The notes under the pieces are model-generated. The model was not told the DNA's origin. It made no database searches and worked only from the letters and a program-made list of their open reading frames with translations. From an uncultured Flavobacteriaceae bacterium (GTDB lineage: Bacteria > Bacteroidota > Bacteroidia > Flavobacteriales > Flavobacteriaceae): 64,000 nucleotides of DNA. Below are positions 36,687 to 46,700 of this stretch, piece after piece. A program made the position numbers and the translations under genes. Each line of letters starts with the position of its first letter. Position 1 is the stretch's first letter. The stretch lies in the NCBI GenBank assembly GCA_947493535.1, contig CANLRK010000001.1:186001-250000 (forward strand), given 5' to 3'.

Positions 36687-36700
36687 GTAACTATAGTTAC
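36687..36700. promoter_or_regulatory. Perfect 14-bp palindrome, candidate operator of the sulfur operon
   Basis: GTAACTATAGTTAC is self-complementary and ends 22 bases upstream of the minus-7 box at 36723-36730, so it covers the minus-33 region of the promoter. A related half site (TAATAACTAT) follows at once. This is the position expected for a dimeric regulator, but no regulator gene is adjacent. Confidence 0.5.
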
Positions 36701-36722
36701 TGTAATAACTATCAACTATTTC

Positions 36723-36730
36723 TATCTTTG
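36723..36730 (+). promoter_or_regulatory. Minus-7 box of the sulfur operon
   Basis: TATCTTTG matches TAnnTTTG exactly and ends 19 bases before the ATG of the first gene. It is the only such box in this 106-base gap. Confidence 0.6.
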
Positions 36731-36749
36731 AAAAATAAAATCAGAAAAT

Positions 36750-38153
36750 ATGAATATAGAACAAATATACACCGGATGTTTAGCTCAAGGAGCATATTAT
36801 ATAGAAAGTAACGGCGAAGTAGCCATTATAGATCCTTTACGTGAAGTTCAGCCATATATAGATAGGGCAGCAGCAGATAACGCTACAATCAAATATATTT
36901 TTGAAACGCATTTTCATGCCGATTTTGTAAGTGGACATGTTACTTTAGCTAAAAAAACTGGCGCTGAAATTATATACGGACCTAGCGCAAAACCTTCTTT
37001 TAATGCTACTATTGCTAATGATAACCAAGAGTTTAAATTAGGAAATATTACCATAAAAGCACTACATACTCCTGGGCACACCATGGAAAGTACTACTTAT
37101 TTACTAATTGATGCCGACGGAAAAGATCATGCTATTTTTAGTGGTGATACTTTATTTTTAGGTGATGTTGGTAGACCAGATTTAGCACAAAAAGGAGATA
37201 TTACCGAAAGAGATTTAGCAGGGTACCTATACGATAGTTTGCGCAGCAAAATAATGACACTTGCTGATGATGTAATTGTATACCCTGCTCACGGAGCTGG
37301 ATCGGCTTGTGGAAAAAACATGAGTAAGGAAACTATAGGAACTATTGGTGACCAGAAAAAAACAAACTACGCTTTACGTGCAAACATGACTAAAGAGGAG
37401 TTTATAGATGAAGTAACCGATGGGTTATTGCCACCTCCACAATATTTCCCCTTAAATGTAAAAATGAATAAAGAGGGTTATGATGATATTGACACTATTA
37501 TAGAACGCGGTACTAAAAAACTATCACCTGAAGAGTTTGAAAAAGCAGCAAATCAACTAGACGCTTTAGTACTTGATGTTCGTCATCAAAATGATTTCGT
37601 GCAAGGGCATATTCCAAAATCAATATTTATTGGTATTGACGGTGGGTTTGCTCCATGGGTTGGTGCGCTTATTGGCGATGTAAAGCAACCTATTTTATTA
37701 GTGACTCCTGAAGGACGTGAAGAAGAAGTGATTACAAGATTATCACGAGTAGGTTTTGATAATACAATAGGAGTATTAAAAGGCAGCTTTGAAGCTTGGA
37801 AAAAAGAAGGAAAAGAAACCGATTCAATAGAATCTATTAGCGCAGATGAATTTGCTGAACACAAAGGGAATGCTAAAGTTTTTGACGTTAGAAAAGATGG
37901 TGAATTTAAATCAACACATGTAAAAAATGCTATACACACCCCTTTAGCTTATATCAACAACTACCTTGATACTTATAAAGAAACTGAAGAAAAAGCATAC
38001 ATACACTGTGCAGGAGGCTATCGTTCTGTAATAGCTGCATCTATATTAAAAAGCAGAGGTATACACAATTTAATAGATGTTAAAGGTGGCTTTGGAGCTA
38101 TTAAAAAAACCACTGTTGATGTAACTGATTATGTATGCCCAACAACCTTATAA
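36750..38153 (+). CDS. Metallo-beta-lactamase fold hydrolase with two rhodanese domains (persulfide dioxygenase-like)
   Basis: A 467-residue cytosolic protein. The N-terminal MBL domain (1-240) has the THFHADFVSGH metal motif (H54, H56, D58) of the glyoxalase II / ETHE1 persulfide dioxygenase group, and a later SGDTLFLGDVGRPDL. The first rhodanese domain (about 262-355) has no cysteine in its active loop (VTPEGREEE), so it is structural. The second (about 365-460) has C420 in HCAGGYRS and should carry persulfide. Expected role: oxidation of glutathione- or protein-bound persulfide with sulfur transfer. First gene of the five-gene operon. Confidence 0.9.
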   Translation: MNIEQIYTGCLAQGAYYIESNGEVAIIDPLREVQPYIDRAAADNATIKYIFETHFHADFVSGHVTLAKKTGAEIIYGPSAKPSFNATIANDNQEFKLGNITIKALHTPGHTMESTTYLLIDADGKDHAIFSGDTLFLGDVGRPDLAQKGDITERDLAGYLYDSLRSKIMTLADDVIVYPAHGAGSACGKNMSKETIGTIGDQKKTNYALRANMTKEEFIDEVTDGLLPPPQYFPLNVKMNKEGYDDIDTIIERGTKKLSPEEFEKAANQLDALVLDVRHQNDFVQGHIPKSIFIGIDGGFAPWVGALIGDVKQPILLVTPEGREEEVITRLSRVGFDNTIGVLKGSFEAWKKEGKETDSIESISADEFAEHKGNAKVFDVRKDGEFKSTHVKNAIHTPLAYINNYLDTYKETEEKAYIHCAGGYRSVIAASILKSRGIHNLIDVKGGFGAIKKTTVDVTDYVCPTTL

Positions 38154-38161
38154 ATACTAAT

Positions 38162-38479
38162 ATGAAAGATATTACCGAAAAACAATGGAACGAACTTATT
38201 GCTAATGATACTAATGCTGTTATCGTTGATGTTCGTACACCAGCCGAATGGAATGAAGGAATTATCGAAAACGCTCAATTAATAAACATTATGCAACCGC
38301 ATTCCTTTATGGATGCAATTGATAAACTTGATAAAAGCAAAAATTATTATGTTTATTGTCGCAGTGGTGGACGAAGTGCACAAGCCTGTCAGGTAATGAA
38401 TTCTATTGGAATAGAAAACACTTTTAACCTTTTAGGTGGAATGATGGAATGGCAAGGAAAAACGAGCACACCTAACTAA
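38162..38479 (+). CDS. Single-domain rhodanese
   Basis: A 105-residue sulfur carrier or sulfurtransferase with active cysteine C66 in the loop YCRSGGRS. ATG at 38162 is preferred; the frame opens earlier at 38135 inside the preceding gene, but the extra nine residues are not family-like. It begins 8 bases after the MBL-rhodanese stop. Cytosolic, no signal peptide. Likely transfers sulfane sulfur to or from neighbours. Confidence 0.88.
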   Translation: MKDITEKQWNELIANDTNAVIVDVRTPAEWNEGIIENAQLINIMQPHSFMDAIDKLDKSKNYYVYCRSGGRSAQACQVMNSIGIENTFNLLGGMMEWQGKTSTPN

Positions 38480-38534
38480 TAAAACAGTTAGGTGCTGCGC
38501 TTATTTTCAACTAAAACAATAAATAAAATTGATT

Positions 38535-38807
38535 ATGAATACCACAATAAATATCCAAAATTTAAAATGTGGAGGTTGTGCCAATACAATTATCACTAAA
38601 CTTTCTGAATTGAAAAACATTAGTGCTGTTACCGTTAACAATGAAACCGATGCTGTTTCCTTTAATTATACTAATGAAGACGATTTAAATCTAGCTAAAG
38701 ACACTTTAGCTCGTATTGGTTATCCTGCTGTTGGCGATAAAAACTCAGTGCTTTCAAAAGCAAAATCATTTGTAAGTTGTGCTTCTGGTCGCATAAATAA
38801 ATCTTAA
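38535..38807 (+). CDS. Heavy-metal-associated (HMA) domain protein
   Basis: A 90-residue protein with the ferredoxin-like HMA fold and metal-binding C12-x2-C15 (LKCGGCANT). Such domains usually bind copper(I) or similar soft metals. An additional cysteine occurs near the C-terminus (FVSCASGR). ATG at 38535 is chosen over a TTG six bases upstream. It lies 55 bases after the rhodanese and 4 before thioredoxin. No P-type ATPase is adjacent, so its partner may be a thiol or persulfide protein; that is inference. Confidence 0.85.
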   Translation: MNTTINIQNLKCGGCANTIITKLSELKNISAVTVNNETDAVSFNYTNEDDLNLAKDTLARIGYPAVGDKNSVLSKAKSFVSCASGRINKS

Positions 38808-38811
38808 TTAC

Positions 38812-39108
38812 ATGAGCAGTTTTTCCGAAATTATCACAAAAGATAAACCTGTATTAGTTGATTTTTATGCTACATGGTGTGGCCCATGTAAAGCACTTGC
38901 ACCAGTACTTAAACAAGTTAAAGAAAGTGTAAAAAATGAGGCTACCATTATAAAAATTGATATTGACAAAAACCCTAATTTAGCTACTAAACTTAATGTT
39001 AGAGGGGTTCCTACACTCATACTTTATAAAAACGGAAAGTCAATTTGGAGGCAATCCGGTGTTGTTTCTAAAGAGCTTATTATTGCTAAAATTAAGGAAC
39101 AATTATAA
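38812..39108 (+). CDS. Thioredoxin
   Basis: A 98-residue thioredoxin with the WCGPCK active site (C23, C26) and the cis-proline loop GVPT near 71-74. Slightly shorter than housekeeping thioredoxin, with no signal peptide. It sits between the HMA protein and the methyltransferase (gaps of 4 and 3 bases), so it probably reduces persulfide or disulfide forms of the operon's sulfur carriers. Confidence 0.93.
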   Translation: MSSFSEIITKDKPVLVDFYATWCGPCKALAPVLKQVKESVKNEATIIKIDIDKNPNLATKLNVRGVPTLILYKNGKSIWRQSGVVSKELIIAKIKEQL

Positions 39109-39111
39109 CAC

Positions 39112-39708
39112 ATGAATTTAAACCACGAGTTTTGGGAAAACAAATACCAACAACAAGAAACCGGTTGGGACATTGGCCATATAAGCACTCCTTTAAAAGA
39201 ATATTTTAATCAACTCAACAATAAAGATATTCAAATACTCATCCCTGGAGGAGGCAATTCTTATGAAGCTGAATATTTACATCAGCGCGGTTTTAAAAAC
39301 ATATATGTAGCCGATATTGCTAAAACAGCCTTAACAAACATAAAAAACAGAGTTAGTTCTTTTCCTGAAAACAATCTATTACTCACTGATTTTTTTACCC
39401 TTCATAAATCTCATCCTGAATTACAGTTTGACTTAATTGTTGAACAAACTTTTTTCTGTGCTATTCCGCCATCACAACGTATGGCTTATGCGCAACAAGT
39501 ACATCAATTATTAAAGCCTAAGGGCAAATTGTCCGGTGTGCTGTTTAATGATGTTTTAAACACCGACAAACCTCCTTTTGGCGGCTCAAAAAAAGAATAT
39601 ATTATCTATTTCAAAAATCTTTTTGAAATTCTTACTATGGAAAAGTGTTATAACTCAATTACGGAAAGAAAAAACCGAGAGCTATTTATACAACTCCTTA
39701 AAAAGTAA
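39112..39708 (+). CDS. TPMT-family SAM-dependent methyltransferase
   Basis: A 198-residue class I methyltransferase of the thiopurine S-methyltransferase family (family start WENKYQQQETGWDIGHISTPL; SAM motif ILIPGGGNSYEAEYL at about 42-56; VEQTFFCAIPP at about 108-118). Family members methylate sulfur, selenium or halide anions. In this operon a substrate such as sulfide or a small thiol is plausible but not shown. It is the last gene, with its 3' end meeting the converging fatty-acid hydroxylase gene 2 bases away; no terminator hairpin was seen there. Confidence 0.85.
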   Translation: MNLNHEFWENKYQQQETGWDIGHISTPLKEYFNQLNNKDIQILIPGGGNSYEAEYLHQRGFKNIYVADIAKTALTNIKNRVSSFPENNLLLTDFFTLHKSHPELQFDLIVEQTFFCAIPPSQRMAYAQQVHQLLKPKGKLSGVLFNDVLNTDKPPFGGSKKEYIIYFKNLFEILTMEKCYNSITERKNRELFIQLLKK

Positions 39709-39710
39709 CT

Positions 39711-40583
39711 CTAATTTTTTTTAAACCCTACAAACAACTGTTTAAAAAATGTTTTAGGAAAACTTTCATCACCTTGCCAACCCAAGGCAATTGTACCACT
39801 TGATTCAGGTATATAATTTGTTTTAAAAATGTAATCCCATACACTTAAACTAATCCCAAAGTTTACTCCCTTTTGTCTATCTGCAGGCAATACTTGAGCA
39901 TGATGATATAAGTGCATTACTGAATTATTGAAAATATATTTTAACGGCCCCCAGGTTATTTTAATATTAGCATGATTTAAATGCCCTATAGCGATAGCTA
40001 CAAAATGAACTATAAAAGCTTGTTCAGGCTCAAAGCCACCTAGTAACATTACTCCTATTGTTTTTAACGGTTTGTACAAAATATTTTCCATCCAATGATA
40101 CCTCAAATGTGCTGCAAAACCCATCTCCTTAACAGAATGATGTACTTGATGAAAGCGCCATAAAAAGTCATACCTATGTAATAATACATGAGTAAACCAT
40201 TGTACAAAGTCAAGTACAATGAAAAACAATATTAATTGAATAGCTGGTGCATATTGAGTAATATCAATTAGTGTTAAGCTTGATTTGTCTATCCCTATAT
40301 CATTTAAAAGTAAGCCTATCACTTTATAAACCCCACTAATAACAATAGAAAACACAAAAAAATTAAAGTACATATAAAACCAATCTAACCAAAAATCTTT
40401 TCGAAAGACGGACTGACTTTTACGCCAAGGGAATGCAATTTCTAAACCCCAAACCAAAAATGATAACACCGTTAATCCCCAAAAAAAATTAGTATACCAC
40501 GGTACTTCAAAAAAGATCGACTTTAGTGTCCAATTAAAACTACCAACAAATGCGTTTAAAAAGGCTTCAATATAGTTTTTCAT
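39711..40583 (-). CDS. Sterol desaturase / fatty acid hydroxylase family protein
   Basis: A 290-residue integral membrane diiron enzyme. Four hydrophobic segments surround the histidine-box set: HVLLH, HQVHHS, HLNHA, and HLYHHA. The family oxidises fatty acyl or sterol-like lipids; the substrate here is unknown, with hydroxylation of an envelope lipid being likely in Bacteroidota. ATG at 40583 is preferred over a TTG at 40598. The gene follows an aldo/keto reductase by 25 bases and may be co-transcribed with it. Confidence 0.88.
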   Translation of the reverse strand: MKNYIEAFLNAFVGSFNWTLKSIFFEVPWYTNFFWGLTVLSFLVWGLEIAFPWRKSQSVFRKDFWLDWFYMYFNFFVFSIVISGVYKVIGLLLNDIGIDKSSLTLIDITQYAPAIQLILFFIVLDFVQWFTHVLLHRYDFLWRFHQVHHSVKEMGFAAHLRYHWMENILYKPLKTIGVMLLGGFEPEQAFIVHFVAIAIGHLNHANIKITWGPLKYIFNNSVMHLYHHAQVLPADRQKGVNFGISLSVWDYIFKTNYIPESSGTIALGWQGDESFPKTFFKQLFVGFKKN

Positions 40584-40607
40584 ACTATAAATATACAACT
40601 CTATTTT

Positions 40608-41642
40608 TTATGGGGCTGGGTTAGGTATTTTATTATGTACCGCTTCTATTGCTTCAAATATTTCTGATGTTAGTTCTACATTTATACTTTCAATATTTTC
40701 TTGTAATTGTCCTATTGTTGTAGCCCCGATTATATTACTTGTAACAAATGGTTGCTGATTTACAAAAGCTAAAGCCAGATGTGTTAAACTCAACTGATAA
40801 TTATTGGCTATTTCCATATACTGCTTTATGGCTTTCGTGGCTTGATTATTGGAATAACGTGAATACCTAGGAAACAAAGACACTCTTCCAACCGAATTTG
40901 GATTCGTAATATATTTACCTGATAGCGTTCCAAAAGCCAATGGGGAGTAGGCTAGCAAACCTATGTTTTCCCTATGAGAAATCTCTGCCATACCGCCCTC
41001 ATAGGTTCTATTTAATAAATTATATGGATTTTGTACCGTTTGCATGCGCGGCAAACCTTTTTTACTTGCCTCTAAAAACTTCATTGTTCCGTAAGGAGTT
41101 TCGTTAGATAGTCCTACGTGGCGCACTTTTCCTTGCTTTACAAATCCATTTAGCACCGCTAACACTTCCTCAAAATTATCCTTCCATTGTTCTGAAACAT
41201 CGTGTTTATAACCTCTTTGCCCGAAAATATTTACATTTCGTTCTGGCCAATGGAGTTGATATAAATCTATATAATCTGTTTGTAAACGCTGCAAACTTTT
41301 GTTCAACGCTTCAGTTAAATTAGTTTTTGAAAAACTCAAATCGTCTCTTATCCAACCCATGCCGCGATTTGGCCCTGCAATTTTAGTTGCCAATACCACC
41401 TCATTTCTTTTTTTTGATTTCGCAAACCAAGAACCTATATATTCTTCGGTTTTTCCTTGTGTAGCTGCACTTGGCGGTACGGCATACATTTCTGCCGTAT
41501 CAATAAAGTTTACACCTTCACTCAAAGCTAAATCTAACTGATTGTGAGCGTCTGCTTCAGAATTTTGATTTCCGAATGTCATGGTCCCTAAACAGATTTT
41601 ACTTACTTCAATTTCGGTATTTGGCAACTTTGTATATTTCAT
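40608..41642 (-). CDS. Aldo/keto reductase (Tas-like)
   Basis: A 344-residue NADPH-dependent (beta/alpha)8 barrel oxidoreductase. Catalytic residues can be read in order: Asp and Tyr in FIDTAEMYAV, Lys in VVLATKIAG, His in YQLHWPERNVNIFG. The last segment closely follows E. coli Tas, a member with suggested redox or repair roles but no defined substrate. Full length. Upstream it is separated from the OmpA gene by that gene's terminator. Confidence 0.9.
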   Translation of the reverse strand: MKYTKLPNTEIEVSKICLGTMTFGNQNSEADAHNQLDLALSEGVNFIDTAEMYAVPPSAATQGKTEEYIGSWFAKSKKRNEVVLATKIAGPNRGMGWIRDDLSFSKTNLTEALNKSLQRLQTDYIDLYQLHWPERNVNIFGQRGYKHDVSEQWKDNFEEVLAVLNGFVKQGKVRHVGLSNETPYGTMKFLEASKKGLPRMQTVQNPYNLLNRTYEGGMAEISHRENIGLLAYSPLAFGTLSGKYITNPNSVGRVSLFPRYSRYSNNQATKAIKQYMEIANNYQLSLTHLALAFVNQQPFVTSNIIGATTIGQLQENIESINVELTSEIFEAIEAVHNKIPNPAP

Positions 41643-41665
41643 ATAAAACCTCTTCTTTTAAAAGA

Positions 41666-41706
41666 AAAGCAATGAGCAGTACCTTATAGGCTATGCACAT
41701 TGCTTT
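41666..41706 (-). terminator. Probable terminator of the OmpA-family gene
   Basis: A 9-bp stem (AAAGCAATG / CATTGCTTT) with a 23-base interior that can itself pair around CCTTATAGG. On the minus strand the hairpin is followed by TCTTTT. It lies just past the OmpA stop. Confidence 0.6.
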
Positions 41707-41727
41707 ATTATTTAACTACACCTTTAT

Positions 41728-42690
41728 TTATTGTACGTCACTCAATAATTTAGAAACTTCATCTAGTTTTGGTGTAAGTACTACCTCTATCCTTCTATTT
41801 TTACTTTTCCCCTCAGGAGTTTCGTTACTTGCAATTGGTGCATACTCACTTCGTCCTGCTGCTGTTAAACTTTCTGGATTAATATCACTATTCTCTTGTA
41901 ATATATTAACTATTGCAGTAGCTCTTTTAGTAGACAAATCCCAATTACTATTTACTACTCCTGTACCTGTAAAGGCATCGTTATCTGTATGTCCTTCAAT
42001 AAGCACATTAATATCAGGATTGTGTGCTAATACTACTCCCAACTGTTCTACTGCTTTTTTCCCTTCTTCACCAACGCTCCAGCTTCCTGATTTAAATAGC
42101 AGTTTGTTTTCCATTGAAACATATACTTTCCCATCACGCTGCTCTACAGTTAAACCTTTACCTTCAAAATTAGTTAAGGCTTTAGATATAGCATCTTTCA
42201 ATGTTTTCATATTAGCATCTTTTGCAGCTAATGCTTTTTCTAGTTCGTCTATTCGTTTAGAACGCATGTCTAGTTCTTTTTGTAAAGAAACTAATCGGTT
42301 GTTTTCTGCTATCAATGCTTTTTCTTTTGCTTCAAGTTGTTGTAATAACTCTCTATTTTTTTGGGCATTTCTAGCTAATTCTGAAGAACTATTTTTTTCA
42401 AGTTCTTGATATGATTTTTCTAGATTTTCCTTTTTTTGTTGCGTCTGAGCAATTTCATTTGCTAAATTGGCTTTATCTGTTTTTAGTTGCTCTATAGTTG
42501 CTAGAGCATTTTCTAAGTCGGCTTGGAGTTGTTGTGCTGACTCATCACACTCCTTATTTTTATCTGCTAAAGCTCTGTTTTCTTTTTTAAGTTTTGCATA
42601 GTCGCTTTCTAAATCAGTAAATACTTTTTTAGACACACATGATGTTACTAATGTTGCTCCTAAAACTACTAATGAAATCTTTCTAATCAT
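41728..42690 (-). CDS. OmpA family lipoprotein with coiled coil
   Basis: A 320-residue envelope protein. A lipoprotein signal ends VTSC (C18), a long coiled-coil region spans about 25-165, and a C-terminal OmpA-like peptidoglycan-binding domain spans about 200-310 (GHTDNDAFTG with the diaminopimelate-contacting region, then NWDLSTKRATAIVNIL and GRSEYAPIASN). It likely links the outer membrane to the cell wall. The long plus-strand frame across it (41693-42409) is a shadow. Single-gene transcript. Confidence 0.9.
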   Translation of the reverse strand: MIRKISLVVLGATLVTSCVSKKVFTDLESDYAKLKKENRALADKNKECDESAQQLQADLENALATIEQLKTDKANLANEIAQTQQKKENLEKSYQELEKNSSSELARNAQKNRELLQQLEAKEKALIAENNRLVSLQKELDMRSKRIDELEKALAAKDANMKTLKDAISKALTNFEGKGLTVEQRDGKVYVSMENKLLFKSGSWSVGEEGKKAVEQLGVVLAHNPDINVLIEGHTDNDAFTGTGVVNSNWDLSTKRATAIVNILQENSDINPESLTAAGRSEYAPIASNETPEGKSKNRRIEVVLTPKLDEVSKLLSDVQ

Positions 42691-42761
42691 AATAATTAAC
42701 TTTTGTGGTATACTTTAAATATCATAGGATAAACCTATACTATTATTTACATTTATTTTTC

Positions 42762-43523
42762 TTATTCTATTTCTACAACAATCGGACAATGATCGGAGTG
42801 CTTTGCTTCTTGTAAAATTACTGCTCTACTAAGCCTATCTTTTAACGGTTCTGCCACCATTGCATAATCTAAGCGCCAGCCTTTATTATTATTTCTGGCG
42901 TTGGCACGATAACTCCACCAACTATACTGATGAGGTTCTGAATTAAAATAACGGAATGAATCAACAAATCCGCTGTCTATAAACTCCCCTATCCATTGGC
43001 GTTCTGCAGGCAAAAACCCTGAAGTGTTTTTCAGACCTTTCGGATTATGGATATCAATTTCTTGATGACAAATATTATAATCGCCACAAATAATCAGGTT
43101 AGGCACCTCTTTCTTCAGCTCATTAATGTACTCTTGAAAATCGTCCATATACTGAAACTTAAACGCCAAACGATCATCATTAGTACCCGAAGGTAAATAC
43201 AAACTCATTACAGACACATCATCAAAATCCACCCGAAGGTTTCTTCCTTCTGCATCCATATAGTCAATTCCTGTTCCGTAAACTACATTATTCGGTTTTA
43301 TTTTAGACAAAATTGCTACACTTGAATACCCTTTTTTTTCGGCACTAAACCAGTAATGATATGGATATCCTGCATTTTCAAACAAGCTTAGGTCTAGTTG
43401 TTCTTTATGAGCTTTTGTTTCCTGAATACAAATTACATCTGGATTGGCTTGTTGCAACCACTCTAAAAACCCTTTTTTTAAAGCTGCTCGAATTCCGTTT
43501 ACGTTATAAGAAATTATTTTCAC
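42762..43523 (-). CDS. xth: Exodeoxyribonuclease III
   Basis: DNA repair 3'-exonuclease / AP endonuclease of the Xth type. The protein begins MKIISYNVNGIRAAL when started at GTG 43523, giving 253 residues and matching the family start; the frame itself opens at TTG 43544. Metal-binding E in CIQETKAHKEQ, the catalytic GDYNICH stretch and the C-terminal SDHCPIVVEI motif are all present. Single gene. Confidence 0.93.
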   Translation of the reverse strand: MKIISYNVNGIRAALKKGFLEWLQQANPDVICIQETKAHKEQLDLSLFENAGYPYHYWFSAEKKGYSSVAILSKIKPNNVVYGTGIDYMDAEGRNLRVDFDDVSVMSLYLPSGTNDDRLAFKFQYMDDFQEYINELKKEVPNLIICGDYNICHQEIDIHNPKGLKNTSGFLPAERQWIGEFIDSGFVDSFRYFNSEPHQYSWWSYRANARNNNKGWRLDYAMVAEPLKDRLSRAVILQEAKHSDHCPIVVEIE

Positions 43524-43701
43524 TAAAATGCCTGTTTTATTCAATATAAACGCTAAAATAACTAATCCTTTACGGTTAATTATGTTAATAGCTTCATAAA
43601 TTTCAACATTTTATCACCACTTATCAACCCCTCATCTTTTAAGTATAAAAAAATGTACTTTAGCAATTAAATAAATCGACACTATTTGCGTTTACTAATT
43701 A

Positions 43702-46700
43702 ATGAAATTACCTATACTCTATTTGTTTCTTATCATGAGTTTTCTTGTACAAGCACAAGAAGAATCTTCTTATAGAGTACAAAAAAAAATAGCTCTAAAT
43801 GATAGTATTGTAATTGACACTGTTAGTATTACCCCTTTTCAGTTTCGTGTATTAAACAAGCAGCTAAAACCTATTGATACTACACATTATACCATAGATT
43901 ATGGGAAAAGTATTTTGCGTTTTCATAGTGCAAGTGCTATTGAAACCGATTCCGTTTATGTTCAATACACCAAATACCCTGAGTTTGTTACTAAAAAATA
44001 TTTTCTTTTTGATGAAAGTGTTATTGTAGAAAACACAAAAAATACACAGCGCTTATACAGCTTAGGGCAAAGTAATGTTAGCCGCAGTTATACTCCTTTT
44101 GACGGTTTAGAAACTTCCGGGAGTATCTCTAGAGGTTTCTCTGTTGGTAACAATCAAAACTCGGTATTGAACTCAGAATTAGACTTGCAGATTTCCGGGA
44201 AAATATCTGAAAAAGTTTCACTACGTGCTTCATTACAGGATTCAAATATACCCTTACAAGAAGGAGGTTATTCGCAAAAAATAAATGAATTTGATCAGGT
44301 TTTTGTTGAACTATTTACTGATAATTGGCTGTTGCGCGCTGGTGACATCAACTTAGCAAACAACACTTCGTATTTTGGTAGGTTTACAAAAAAAGTACAA
44401 GGTTTATATGCTACCGGAACTGTACAACGCGATAGTAGTAGTACTAAATTGTTTGCCGCTGGGGCTTTGGTTAGAGGGCAATATGCTAAAAGCACTTTTC
44501 AAGGACAAGAAGGGAACCAAGGCCCCTACAAACTTACAGGTGCAAATGGTGAGCTGTTTATTTTACTAGTTTCTGGTAGCGAAACTGTTTATGTAAATGG
44601 GCTAGCTTTAAAGCGTGGTGAAAACAACGATTATATTATTGATTACAATGCTGGTGAAATTATTTTTAATGCTACCTATCCTATTACATCCGAAATGAGA
44701 ATTACTGTTGAATACCAGTTTAGTGATAGAAATTACAGTAGAATTATAGCCTATGGCGGTGGTGAACATCAGTCTAAAAAATTTAACTTAAACGCACATG
44801 TTTACACGGAGAACGATGCGAAAAACCAACCTTTGCAACAAAGTTTAACAAGTGAACAAGTAGCCATTTTACAAGCTGCTGGAAATAACACTAGTTTAAT
44901 GACTGCTCCATCAGCAGTGCCTGAAGCTTATGCTGAGAACAGAATATTATATAAAAAAGAACTTATTGGAGGTATTGAAGCTTTTGTGTTTTCTAACAAT
45001 CCCGCTGATGAACTTTTTCAAGTTACCTTTAGTCTGGTTGGTGAAAATCAGGGAGATTATATACTCAGCAACACAAATGCAATTAGTAATATTTATGAAT
45101 ATGTTGCCCCTATAGGTGGTGTTCCTCAAGGAAACTTTGCTCCAATTATCAATTTAATAGCTCCAACAAAACTACAAATGGCGGTTGTTGATGCCTCTTA
45201 TAATCCTAACGAAAAAACAACTATTGACTTTGAACTAGCTGGCAGCAAAAATGATTTGAACTTGTTTTCATCTATTGATGATGAAAACAATAATGGCTTC
45301 GCTGGAAAACTTACTATTAACAGAACCCTTGTACAAAAAGACAGTTCATGGAACTTAAACGCTTTTTTAGACACCGATTACATCAATAAAAACTTTAAAA
45401 CTGTTGAACGACTTTACCGTATAGAGTTTGATAGAGATTGGAATTTAGAAAACCCCTTAGGCAACCAACATATTATTAGAAGCGGACTTAGCTATAAACA
45501 TGCTAAAAAAGGATATATCAACTACGCTTTTGAACATTTAGAATTTTCAGAAAACTACAACGGAAACAGACATGTATTAACCAACAACTTACAGTTAAAC
45601 AAGTTTCGATTTGGTACTAACTCCAGCTTTTTAAACAGTTCTTCCGAAACTTACAATACTAAATTTTTGCGTGTTGCGGCACGTGTTTTATACCAATTAA
45701 AAAGAGGTTGGATAGGTGGTAAAACCAGCTTAGAAAACAATCAGCAAAAAGATAAAACCACCCAATTATTAACAGGAACTAGCCAAAAGTACAACACCTA
45801 CGAATCTTTTGTAGGTATTGGTGATAGCACCGCTGTTTTTGCAGAAGTAGGCTATAAGTTTCGGGTAAACGACAGTTTAAAAAATGGATACTTAAATCGG
45901 GTAAACAGTTCTAACACCTATTACCTAAAATCACGTTTACTCAACACTAAAAAAACCAAGTTAAGTGTACATGCCAACTACCGAAGTTTATCTTTTGAAG
46001 ATGCAAATATGCCTAATGAAAATGCTTTAAACTCACGTGTTTTATACAATCAATCTATCTTAAAACAGTTCATGCAACTTAATACCGCGTTTGAGGTAAA
46101 CTCTGGCGTAGTGCCTGAACAAGATTTTACTTATGTTGAAGTAGATGAAGGACAAGGATACTATACTTGGAATGATTATAATGGTAACGGCATACAGGAA
46201 CTGAATGAGTTTGAGGTTGCTCAGTTTCAGGATCACGCAAATTTTATTAAAATACTACTCCCAAACCAAGTGTTTATTAAAACACAACAGAACAAACTAA
46301 GTGCTTCCTTAACTTTAAACCCTGGGTTATGGAATGCTGCTAGTAATGGTTTTGTAAAAGTGCTTAATAAGTTTTACAATCAAACTTCGGTATTGATTGA
46401 CAAAAAAACCACTCGTAAAAACAACTTTACATTTAACTTGTTTAAAAAAGAAGATGAAAGCCTACGCACTATGAATTACAGCTTTAAAAACAGCTTGTTT
46501 TTTAACCGAGGGAAACAACACTACACCACATCATATACCTTTTTAAAAAATAGGAATAGGAATATTTTAAGTATTGGCTACTTAGAAAATATTACCACCA
46601 ATCAGCAATTGCTATTTATCCATAAACTATTTAACAGTTGGCTGATAGAGTTTAGAAATAACCTAGGAAGCATACAAAACACCTCGGAAAATTTTAGTTC

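Noticed and set aside
41693-42409. A 238-residue plus-strand open frame across the OmpA lipoprotein gene
   Set aside because: It lies opposite a clear OmpA-family gene with coiled coil; its Ser/Leu-rich composition is what the reverse of such a gene gives.
42724-42738. ATAGG/CCTAT inverted repeat upstream of the OmpA gene
   Set aside because: Only a 5-bp stem with no T tract; could arise by chance in AT-rich sequence.
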